The notes under the pieces were generated by a model. That model had not been told where the DNA came from and did not search any database. It saw only the letters and a program-made list of their open reading frames with translations. The position numbers and the translations under genes are program-made. Below are positions 21,467-30,920 of a stretch of DNA of 64,000 bases, in pieces (position 1 is the stretch's first letter; each line of letters begins with the position of its first letter). Location of the stretch: NCBI GenBank assembly GCA_965649825.1, contig OZ287698.1, positions 186,001 through 250,000 of the forward strand, in the 5' to 3' direction. Origin of the DNA: Penicillus capitatus (lineage: Eukaryota; Chlorophyta).

Positions 21467-22730
21467 TTAATCCACCCACGAAACGCCCGTGGTTCCGTTC
21501 TTGGTTAAGAGCATCCAAGGAGATGTCGCGAAACCAATCGTGGTTCGATCCACATTTCCAAAACTGTCATCTGGGACACACACAACCAAGCAACCGTATG
21601 GTATCCAATCGACGGATCGTATGGAGATGCCAACTTGAAATGGTGATTTTGCGGTTGGCCGTTGTATATGACACATGCTTGGTTTCATAAACAGTGGATT
21701 CCGGCGACAGGCGATTGATCGATGCACGTACTGCTTCTCCGTGACTCACTATGAGAATATTGCTTCCAAAAAACTGATCGCATATGGTCTAGAACACGAG
21801 CAAATGATCATCTAGTATGTAAGCGCCGCCACCGTAGGTTCACGCACTTCCATTTCTTGAACATAGCGATCGCATGCTTGCTCGACGTTTTCTACTCGTC
21901 TTGGCAATGGCTTGTCTAGAACGGTTGCGCTTCCTTGAAGGCCACACAAACAGGGTTCTATCGGATGCACACAAACCCCATCTCGCACAAAGGATTCCAT
22001 ACATACGGAAGACTGGAGGTCACCGTTTTGTATAAAAGACTTGATGGCGTCCTGTAAATTGGCGCCGTTCCACATCCACGTCTCCAAACCACTGTTTGCT
22101 CTCCGATGATCGAATCCTGCCAGCGTTCGAGGCCCGTAAATCTGACACATGGATATCGATGTCACATCATAAAGAGTGAGAATGGGTAATGATGGACTTC
22201 TGAGAATTGCCCGTCGATGATGAGATGGTCTAGATCTAACCCAAGTCCAACGAGGATTTCTGCACTCGTCTGTAAGCACCTCAGAAAAGGCGATGTCACA
22301 ACATAGTCTATGTTATATGCTCCGAGCACCGAAACCACAGAAGCAGCCTGTCGCCATCCGCCACGTCGCACTCATATATATGACGGCGAAGACGGTCACT
22401 TGATTTCGACCGCGCGGAGCAAGTGGAGGATCCCATGGACGACTCGACCTTCGCGTAAAATTCGAGTCGACTTCGTCTTGCCTTAATCCGTGACGCATGA
22501 CCAGGAGGTACTGCTGTCGGACTTTGTCTGAAGACACCGAAGAACGAGGATTCGACACCCGGATGCATCGAAAGGTTTCGAGACGAACTTGCTTCAGAAG
22601 AGGCGTCCGTTTTTGGACTGAGGAGTTCCTCGTCTTCGGCAGAAGAAACGGGAGCCCCTCTCGGTCTGAAGCCAAAGAGTTGGGCAGCGCATTGCCGCAA
22701 ACAACTGAATGCCGAGGCGAAACAAGACAT
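21467..22730 (-). CDS. Histidine phosphatase superfamily protein (PGAM/UBASH3-like)
   Basis: Phosphohydrolase with a catalytic His. Exon 1 starts MSCFASAFSCLRQCAAQLFG; a 43-nt intron leads to the catalytic block YLLVMRHGLRQDEVD, with the RHG motif and RPWDPPLAPRGRNQ. Then come VVTSPFLRCLQTSAEIL (second conserved Arg region), YVQEMEVREPT and ILIVSHGEAVRAS, with the second catalytic His in SHGE. The last exon ends GTTGVSWVD. The RPWDPPL signature is shared with the UBASH3/ECM-phosphatase group. Five introns were placed (43-65 nt); the one at 22142-22197 contains both AAAGAGTGAG and a GTCACATCA/TGATGTGAC block. Substrate unknown. Compartment unknown; the N-terminus is Cys/Phe-rich and could be lipidated or targeting. 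Confidence 0.85.
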
Positions 22731-22843
22731 TTGGAACAGTGAGTGGTTGCAAGACGTGTGTCACAAACGAAGTTTGCCGACGATCAATGTCATACACGCG
22801 ACAGCACCGACCACCACTTCCGCGAAGTCGACGGGAACGCACT

Positions 22844-23934
22844 CTAGATGATTTTAATGATTTCAATGTCGAAAAGCAAGGTCTTATCGATGAAGCCCTG
22901 ATTCTCGATCACAAAACTGAGCGCTCGGCGGCCCTAAGGTTGACATCTCACTCATTATGGCTCCCATTCTCACTCTTTCTTACGGAGAAAGTGGTGGGTT
23001 TTGGACCGACTGTCTTGAAGCTGTTGTTTGGGTAGCCGAGACTCACCGGTACAACGATGCGACGGATGCTTCCTGTCCGGCGGATATTATGATCATAAAA
23101 GAGTGACAAGTGTGAGACCTCGTTGCATGCCATAGAGTGCTTCTTCGAAGCCAGGGATGACTTCGTGGGCTCCCACTTTGACGGCAAGGAATTCTTTTTC
23201 GTCTCCCATAAATGCGCCTCCTTTCGCCTACGACATCGTCTAATGAACACGAAGAAGAGTGAGAAATAGAGTGACGGTTGTCCGTAACCTTGTTGCGGGC
23301 TTCAAATGGGCGGCCATAGTATCCAATGGTGTAACCATCCCAGTCGATCAGCACCACATCACCTATCCATCCATCCACACTCCTGTAGACGACGGCGATG
23401 CGATCTCTTGCCTTCTCGGACGACAGGACCGGTCCCGGATTCCAAGTCTTTGTACTGGAGACCCGAGTCTGTTGTCTTAAAATCTGGATAGCTGCCGCCA
23501 AATCGTCTTGGACTGCGGAGAGGCAGGGCGGAAGGCATAACCTCATCTGTGGCTTGCCATAGTCTTTCCCTTTCAGAGCTTCCATTTCCGTCAACTCTGA
23601 AGCGCCGGATCTGTCCATGAGGCTAAATAAAGATCCCAAAACAAAACCACCGCCGGTCAGGAAGGCTCTCCTAAGAACAAAGCGAACGTTTGCCGTCGCA
23701 TTCGTGGACATGCACCGTAAACATCGACCTGGTACGCATAGATTTAGAGAAATCGCCATCACATAGCACCACCCCCTTTCGCAGCGGTTCGGCACCAGTC
23801 CATAGCTTCCGTCTGTAACCAGCGCTTCCCTCAGTCTCATCGAGGAGAGATATCTGCGTTCTCGACCTCGCTGACGTCGGCAGTAGTGCATGGAAAGATG
23901 CAGCGCAACACAACGGCATGGTTGGAGTCATCAT
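22844..23934 (-). CDS. FKBP-type peptidyl-prolyl isomerase, predicted thylakoid-lumenal (Tat signal)
   Basis: Protein-folding catalyst. The N-terminus is transit-like and is followed by a twin-Arg hydrophobic segment (LRRAFLTGGGFVLGSLFSL), a probable Tat lumenal signal. The mature chain shows KGKDYGKPQM, YPDFKTTDSGLQYKDLESG, DVVLIDWDGYTIGYYGRPFE, AKGGAFMGDEKEFLAV, EVIPGFEEALYGMQ and SIRRIVVPVSLGYPNNSF. It ends FVIENQGFIDKTLLFDIEII. The WDGYTIGYYGR.FEARNK block is typical of plant lumenal FKBPs. Six introns were placed; the one at 23363-23411 uses a GC donor (GCAAGAG). The first splice near 23750-23790 is uncertain. Two introns carry paired TCACTCTTTT-like motifs. Confidence 0.88.
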
Positions 23935-24054
23935 CGGGAAGGTGCCAAAAGCGACGCCGCCGCATTTAGATTGATGCGACCACGCCCTTTTGGGCAATCT
24001 TCGATACGCTTTCTCTCGCGCCAGACGTTTGCCATCGAAAGCGCGGTCAGAAAT

Positions 24055-25466
24055 TTAAGAACTGAAGAAAAGTCGTAAGGTATTCTGATAGATTTGTTCG
24101 GCAAGAACGGCGGGATCGATTACCTTGACGGCCGCCACGACATCCAGCACTTGCCTGTCACATCAATGTCCTTATGAAAAGGCAATGGGTCCTGTCGAAT
24201 GCACCTGACATGACACGGTTCGTTTCTGCCCTTGATCGGCAATACGCCGTCATGCTTCTTCTTATCGACCGCTTTCAAAAGATGCTCTGGGCGAACGTAC
24301 GGCTTGCTGGCATGAGAGTTGCGAATCTCACAGTATGGACAGTCTGTCTCGATCATCATTCGATCCAACGGAATGGCAGACATGGCTTGAAGATTCTCTG
24401 CCGTCTTTAACGAGCAACCGTTCACACCTAGAGCATCGAATGCCAGAAACGGCATTTCTAAGCAGGGCGGATTCTGTGCACCGATGTAGATGTTATCGAG
24501 GGCGCAAAGATTGGCAACATCTTCTGCCGTGCCTGTAAACGAGTGCACCACGCCGCCGTAGAATCGAGACTGGTTCTAGACGCCATCCCAAAGTACGACG
24601 GTATATCTTCCACCGTCCGATGCGCTGCGGAGACGGACCTTTTGCAGAATCTCTAAGAAATCGGATGCCGCTTCGCGCATGTGCAGAAACCTACAGTCCC
24701 TCATTGAAGAGCGAGATCGGCTGCCGGGTACGCCAACATGGGCAGATGCGTTTGCTCCGTCAGCCAAAACTGTGCGGCGAAATGCACGAGCTGTGTTTCT
24801 TTGCTGCAGAACTGCAGACGATCGTAATCTACAGAGAAGCGATCGCAGACAAATCCCCACTCAACGGACGTGTGCGTGATACCGAGGCCACACTCTCCGA
24901 TGGCAACCACTTTTCCGATCTCTTTCCCGCGCTGTGCAATTTCAAGCAACGCTGTCAAATGCGACTCGCCGTTCTCGTCCAGTTCATCGCATCGGGTTGG
25001 ATGCACACCGACGGTGCTGTACAAGGCGCCTAGGGCCACACCCAGCATCGCTTTCTGAGATTGAGCGACAGGTCGCCTCACTGTTCGATTCTGCCAATGC
25101 CAGTGCCTGTTTCGAACTTTCCAGATCCCCTCCCGTCACGATGATCCGCTCGACATCTGTCGCGAACGTCGTGATGGGGAGGAGCGAACGTGAGGATTGG
25201 AGGGACCTGATTGCCTGGCCCTCTGCAGTACGGCATCGAGATCCGGTGGATGTACGGGCTTCCCGTAATAGATGCCTTGGTACATTTCATCCGTCAAGTT
25301 CGCTGCAATATCTGCCACAGTTGTTCTCTCGGCTCGACCGACAGGCGAAGCAACGAATGGCGCGTTCACCAATCAATCGCATTTTGTGAGACAGACAGCG
25401 CGTTGCCTTGTATAGGAATCTCGTGGCAGGATGTCGAAAAAACGGTACGGCATGAAAGACGCTCAT
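24055..25466 (-). CDS. TatD-family metal-dependent DNase
   Basis: TIM-barrel nuclease of the amidohydrolase type. The first exon starts [19 protein letters not shown], which may be a short organelle-targeting sequence, followed by [20 protein letters not shown]. Further exons give [53 protein letters not shown] and [12 protein letters not shown]. Then come [30 protein letters not shown] and [15 protein letters not shown]. Metal-binding His and Asp/Glu positions (VGVHP, GECGL, HSFTG, ETDCPY) are present; the first metal motif usually D-x-H-x-H is here D-I-A-A-N as in the eukaryotic TATDN1 group. The final intron ends TTGATGTGACAG. Divergent from the RETICULATA-like gene; the start codons are 61 bp apart. 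Confidence 0.9.
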
Positions 25467-25527
25467 CGTCGCACAAACCAACGGCCCATACCGCCTCCAA
25501 AACGATCGTATTGGTCCTTTCTATCTA

Positions 25528-26991
25528 ATGCAGTTCGGAAAAGCGACGCATGCGATCCAGGCCGAGCGCGCTGTCAGCGTTAGGATCCAGAGAGGAGATT
25601 GCTCAGCGGTGGACGCGGAGGGTGTCGTACAGAATCGCCCGAACACGTCCCGTCTCTGATCGCGATTCTGACGGCGTTGTGCGGAATGGCCGTTCTCTTA
25701 GACTTCAGTCGCCCGTCCCTGCCAGCTCAGCTCAGACAACGCGATGCCCGAAGATATTCCCGTCGACGTCTCATTGTGTTCCTAGCGCAACAACGGACTG
25801 TTCGTGTCATCCATGCTCAGAACGAACCGACTTCCCAAATGGCGAAATCTGCCAGTACCTGGCCAGAATCGATATCCAATCATTTTCATCCCTCCTCGAA
25901 CTGCACGTCATCGCTTCGGGATCGCGCAGAGCGAAGAGGAGGCGGGAATGGAGGTCCACCTACGGAAGGCAAAGGTCCCGGAGGAAATGGAGACGGCGAT
26001 GCTGAGGGATCCGATGACGAGATACCTGAACTGCTCACTTTAGCCCAGGCAGAATCTCTGGCGGCTGAGAAAGGCGCACAACTGCCTGCCGATTTCATCA
26101 AAGCTGCCAAAGGATCTGGACTCAGAGCCGCCACCCTGCACAAATTCCTCCACCTTCAAGTAATCGCTCTCGATTTCTCACACTTTTGAAGAAAAGAGTG
26201 ATCTAGTCTTTGGCGTGGATCGGATTTCTCGTCCGGATGTTTCCTTGGATCCGAGATCGTTTCATCGCCGATCCCTCTTACCTCTTCAAGATCTTCACCG
26301 AAGTAACCGTCGATTCCGGTCTGTCCCTGACCCGTCCGTCTCCACTGTGAAAGAGGAGATGATGTGACTGGTAGGGTGTGCCACACTGGCCGAGATCCGC
26401 AAACGCGGCGCCGATTTCTTCAACGAATTCGAATTCTATCTATCGGATCTGATCGTCGGTTTGGTTCTGGACGTGGCATTGGTGAGTCTGCTAGCCCCTG
26501 TGGCGGTGATCGGCAAGAGACCTGCGTCCGCCGCCAAGACTGGTCTGTACAAATACCTGGCGCGTTTACCCAGTGCCATGTTCGAAGCCAACATCCCAGG
26601 CGTCCGTGAATACTCTCTATCCCAACGCATTGTCGGCTTCTTCTACAAAGGCATTCAGTACAGCGTTCTGGGTTTCTTCTGTGGACTGGCCGGTCAGGGA
26701 TTGGCAAATGTGTTCATGGACCTGCGGCGTTACCTGGCTGGCGGCGCCACGGAATCCGACGTCGCTGTTCCCCCTCTCTTCGAATCGGCACTCGTCTGGG
26801 CTCTGTTTATGGGCGTCTCGTCCAATACACGATATCAAATTGTGGTGGGGCTAGAGCGCGTTGTTGACTTGACGATTGCGAAGAGAGTGCCACAAATCGC
26901 CTATTTCACGACCATTCTCATCCGATTTGTGAACAATATCATCGGCGGCGAGAATTTTATTGATATGGCCAGATGGGCAGGAGTTCAATAA
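25528..26991 (+). CDS. RETICULATA-related plastid envelope protein (DUF3411)
   Basis: Multi-pass plastid envelope protein; plant members influence leaf development and metabolite supply. The conserved part begins after a Gly-rich linker: LTLAQAESLAAEKGAQLPAD, HKFLHLQ, then SLAWIGFLVRMFPWIRDRF. It continues CATLAEIRKRGADFFNEFEF, LVLDVALVSLLAPVAVIGK, YKGIQYSVLGFFCGLAGQGL and VPPLFESALVWALF. It ends NNIIGGENFIDMARWAGVQ. Three to five hydrophobic helices are visible. Introns at 26160-26206 and about 26310-26370 are clear. The N-terminal exon is uncertain: ATGs at 25528 (MQFGKATHAIQ) and 25550 (MRSRPSALSALG) are both open and at least one further intron is needed to reach the conserved frame. The first clear intron contains an inverted pair of the recurrent intronic motif. 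Confidence 0.85.
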
Positions 26992-27068
26992 CGCAATGGT
27001 CACTCACTCTGTAAGGGGACGGTGCGAAAAAGCGAGATTCTTAGACGCAGGGTTTTGTGTCGCGAATC

Positions 27069-27876
27069 CTACAGGAACACAGCAACATCCAAGAAATCAC
27101 CCGTCTGGAAATTCAAATCCTCTAATGTCTTATGATCATCTTCGCCAACACGGGTCGAATGAACAAAGCCAACCTAGACAACAACAAACATCACACTTTT
27201 GATCGATCTCACTCTTTTAGGATCGGTCGCCGTACCTCCTTCATGACATTGCGACCGTGACGATCGGGATAGATAAAAGAGAAAGACAAACGCGCGTTGG
27301 ATTCTCTTGCATGACGGTCCACATCTGAAAAAGAGTGAGATCTCGATGACAGCATAAGTGTGACCTTTGATCAGTTCCGTCAGCTCCCGGAGTGTTGCAT
27401 CTTTCCAGGTGTGAATCTGCAACTCGTTCTTGGGCTCTCTTCCGCGTGGCTCAAAGTCCCGCAGCACGTGATGTCCACCAAACTATATTCATCACGCATA
27501 TCGATTCTCACACTTTTCACACTTTTTACTTTCTCACCTTGATGAAGACACGAAGAAGCAAAGGGCAGACCTGTATGATCGGCAGCTTCCTTTCGGTGTC
27601 TATCGTGTTCGATGGTTCACTTTTTCGCGGTCGATGCGTTTGGGCGCCTCTGTGATTTGACTGCGGATGTTCGGCTGTGGATAGCTTCCGGGATTGAGCC
27701 CTTCGGCATTGAAGCTCCCAAAGGCGCCAGAACCGGAACCCCCACTACGCTGTCGTCGAAAAGCTAAAACGCCAATGGACACCGTCGCGTTTCTGATGCG
27801 GCGGATGTTGTTTACGTGGTCTATTCTGGACGTCAGCTGCCGCTTCTTCTGCTGCGCGGCGCAACGATGATGCCAT
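27069..27876 (-). CDS. SAP18: SAP18 (histone deacetylase/splicing-associated ubiquitin-fold protein)
   Basis: SAP18 links Sin3-HDAC complexes and the ASAP/exon-junction complex. Exon 1 starts MASSLRRAAEEAAADVQNR. A Gly/Ser-rich linker leads to KRIDREK|VCPLLLRVFIK|FGGHHVLRDFEPRGREP. Then come NELQIHTWKDATLRELTELI, RLSFSFIYPDRHGRNVMKE and LNFQTGDFLDVAVFL-stop. The DREKVCP start and ELQIYTWxDATLxEL block are diagnostic. Five introns of 40-62 nt; three contain the TCACWCTTTT motif or its reverse complement, one (about 27175-27240) in two direct copies. It shares a very short divergent promoter with COX10. Confidence 0.92.
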
Positions 27877-27933
27877 ATCGATCGTCGTTGACGGAAAAAT
27901 GATCCAATTTTGCATCGGCGTCGTCCCAAAGGC

Positions 27934-29431
27934 GATGTTCCGTACCCTTCTGCGCGAGTCCCTATGCCAAACGCGTCGTCTCGTGTCATGGCGGCAATGC
28001 CTCTGGCGATCGACCTTATCTCTACCCGAGTCCACCTACCAATGGCGAACGTTGAGACAGAGATTTGGCGATTATAAAAAACTGGCCAAAGCAAAGCTCA
28101 GTACCTTTGTCGTATTCTCAGCCGGCACTGGCTTCGTCTTAGCTTCCCCTGACGAAATCGGTTCAGATCCCGCGGCCACGCATGTGACTTTTGAAGGTTG
28201 GCGGCTGTCGTGCAGAGTGGAGTAAGCTCGGCGCAACGGTTGTTGGTACGTTCGGCGCTGCCGCCAGTGCCAATGCTCTGAATCAAATCTACGAGAAGGA
28301 ACGCGATGCCCTGATGCTGCGCACTCGATTGCGTCCATTGCCATTGGGTCGTCTATCAGTCCCCCATGCGATGGTCTTTGCTCTCGCATCGGGTTGCCTC
28401 GGTCTCACTCTTCTGTCACATCACGTCACAGCCCATTTCACAATCACACTTTTTGACACGACATGTCTGTAGACCAACGCGGTCGCCACGACATTGGCAG
28501 CCAGTAACATCCTGCTGTACGCTGGCATTTACACACCGCTCAAACAGGTCACACATCTCAACACGTGGATCGGTGCGATTGTCGGCGCCATTCCTCCTCT
28601 CATCGGGTGCGTCCCTCTCCCTGATCTCCGCCTCGGCATCGATCGGATCCCGATGCAGATGGTCTGCCGCATCGGGGTCGTTAGATCCGGGAGCGTGGCT
28701 GCTGTTCTCTGCCCTGTACTTCTGGCAGATTCCACACTTTCTCGCATTAGCCTGGACCTACAAAGCCGACTACATCCACGCAGGTAACGACCACGTCAGC
28801 AAGGTCCCATCACAGAGATGCTGCCTTATGTATGGATCACAGGATTCTGTATGATGTCGAAACTGGATCCTAACGGAAAGCGACTGGCGGCCTGCGCCTT
28901 CCGTAACTGCATCTACCTCCTCCCCCTGAGCTTTCTCTCCGCCTACCTCGGCGTAAGGCGATGAATAAAAGAGTGAGATTCTGAGTGTGACCGATAGCTT
29001 CTGTGTCTATCTAGATCACGACGCATTGGTTCTCCTACGAGTCCTTTTTCATGACAATGGGATTTGCCCTTTCGGCATCGACCTTCTATCAGAGGCCCAC
29101 TAAGCAGTACTCGAGGACGCTCTTCCGTTCCAGCATCGTATACCTGCCTCTCTATCTGCTGGCTCTTCTTTATCATCGACTTCCTGCTTCGGCGCATCTC
29201 ACATGGGGCCAGCTGATGGATGTGCTCAGACAGGGATGGCGTCGATCACGAGATGCTGTCACATCATTTCCGGATTTAGAAGATGATCTTTCGGATCAAC
29301 ATCTGGCGCTCTTTGCGCCATTCCCTTTTGTTCCGCTGCCCACTGCCTCAACGCCCTCATCGTTTTTGTGGGAAGGATTGGATGACGTCATTCAAGAGTT
29401 TGACCAAAAGTCAAGAAACGCACTTGTATGA
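27934..29431 (+). CDS. COX10: Protoheme IX farnesyltransferase (COX10)
   Basis: Mitochondrial inner-membrane prenyltransferase that makes heme O for cytochrome c oxidase. Start [19 protein letters not shown] is a typical mitochondrial presequence. Exons carry [39 protein letters not shown] (first Asp-rich region, N-Q-I/D equivalent), [15 protein letters not shown] and [19 protein letters not shown]. Then [48 protein letters not shown] and a long C-terminal tail. Introns include 28415-28472 (starts GTCACATCACGTCACAG), 28784-28842 and 28953-29014. The 28784 intron was chosen because it joins DYIHAG directly to FCMMSK, as in the family. The extended soluble tail after the last membrane helices is not usual. 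An in-frame ATG exists at 27901. Confidence 0.9.
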
Positions 29432-29665
29432 CCCATTGGCAGGCAGACGCCTCTCCTCGACGCCTGTCGTATGTTCGTTCGTGCGTTCGTTCGCGTGTGT
29501 AATGTTTTGATTAAGACCTCCGCGGCGTCGTCGTCCTCCTGCGATATCGATTACCCGTTTCCAGCAAAGCTGCTTACTCGACGCGTCGTTTCTGCTGTGT
29601 CTCGTGTCTCTGGTCGTCGGGTCGTGTGATATCTTCTTTTCATCTGTGAAGTTGGTTGTTGATTG

Positions 29666-30145
29666 ATGATGGTCGGCAAATCAGGATTGCGACGCAGTTC
29701 AGGGGGACCTTGCAGCCATTGCTCTGTCACAGTGACGCCGTGTTGGCGCAAAGGACCACCCGAAAAACCGATTCTCTGCAACGCATGCGGTGCCCGGTAT
29801 CTGGTCAAACGTACGTTGGACGGATATATGCCTGGTCAACGGAATGGAGCGCCGACACGACATAAACGAACCAATACACGCGAGAGAAAAAACGACTCTT
29901 CCAGTAGCGAAGTGGATCCATTTGAGCCACCACGAACGAACAAACACACAAAGCAAGACCCCGAGCACCACCCATGCAGCAGCACTGCATCCGCCATCAA
30001 CACCTGTAGGGTGCTCGAGATCGCCAGCCGTCATCGCAGTTTGCGTTCCTATCACACATCAACAGAAACGGTAGATCACTTGAGTGGTGGTATGGATGAT
30101 GGAGTGACGGTGCGTCGGCTGTGTATAGGGATGTTTGGAGAATAA
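29666..30145 (+). CDS. GATA-type zinc-finger protein
   Basis: About 160 residues. A single type IV-like zinc finger is near the N-terminus: [16 protein letters not shown] then [12 protein letters not shown], i.e. C-x2-C-x18-C-x2-C. Basic residues follow ([20 protein letters not shown]), as expected for DNA binding. The rest is Ser/Thr-rich low-complexity sequence with no further domain. Double ATG at 29666/29669; the first was chosen. Intronless as read, unlike most neighbours. Likely a nuclear transcription factor; targets unknown. Confidence 0.75.
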   Translation: MMVGKSGLRRSSGGPCSHCSVTVTPCWRKGPPEKPILCNACGARYLVKRTLDGYMPGQRNGAPTRHKRTNTRERKNDSSSSEVDPFEPPRTNKHTKQDPEHHPCSSTASAINTCRVLEIASRHRSLRSYHTSTETVDHLSGGMDDGVTVRRLCIGMFGE

Positions 30146-30862
30146 GGCACGTATGGCAGCCTGTACATTAGCACTGCTGCGTTGTACGGCTCTTTCTGCA
30201 TCTTCCCGCTCGTCCTCGTCATCTTCCTCCAAGTCCGTGCAGTACTGAGCTGATGAAGCAGTACGATGAGATCGATCGACTGAGTGCGTTCCTACGATCG
30301 ATCTTCGCCGACGCCGTTGTCGCCATAACAAAAATATAGAGACTCCTTCCTCTACGCAAGGAGCATCTATCACCAAGATGGCACTCTCGATGGAGCAAAG
30401 GTGTTTTTACTTCTTTTTGCATCCTAGAGTTCTTAGATCTTGGCATTTTGAATAAACCCATGTGTCAATGGGAAGTTAAGGAGACCAGTTCAGTCGTGTC
30501 CACGAGAGGGGTTCCCGATCTTGCTCCATTCATTCTGTTTTGTTTCAGTTTTTGATATCTGTCTCGTCGTAGGAGTCCCCTTCATCATAATAAAAATGCC
30601 GAACGTGCATTGGGGATGCAGCATCCGTGCGACACAGGAACTGCCCACCACACACACAAACATTCCTCATCATTGATTCTGTCTCGTTGTTGTCGTTGTC
30701 GTTGTTGTTTTGATAATCGTTTTGATGGACTCTCTGAACTGGGGAAGTAGCTCTCTTCTTTTTCGGTTTTGGGCGCGGGAGAGTAGAGAACCAACAGATA
30801 GACATGCACTGCCATGAAGACAGATGCTGTCCAATTGCTTTATTTATCTTGTAAGAATGCAT
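30059..30862 (-). CDS. Possible small unknown gene(s), minus strand
   Basis: Two open frames. 30545-30862 has an internal ATG giving [19 protein letters not shown], an Asn/Asp-rich run and a CVCGGQFLC motif. 30059-30376 has an acidic segment ([19 protein letters not shown]) and overlaps the end of the GATA gene. They could be exons of one gene, but I found no conserved family and no convincing junction. Either may be a chance frame. Confidence 0.2.
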
Positions 30863-30920
30863 AAGGAGTCATTCCAATGAACTGAGTCAAACGAACGAAC
30901 ACACGCACGCACGCACGCAC
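30146..30920. other. Sparse stretch between GATA gene and MMS19
   Basis: Apart from the doubtful minus-strand frames, this holds a short (CGCA)n microsatellite at about 30901-30920 directly after the MMS19 stop codon. Nothing else was recognised. Confidence 0.4.

Noticed and set aside
28784-28803. A 20-nt mini-intron in COX10
   Set aside because: A 59-nt intron (28784-28842) gives a better match to the family (DYIHAG joined to FCMMSK) and normal size.
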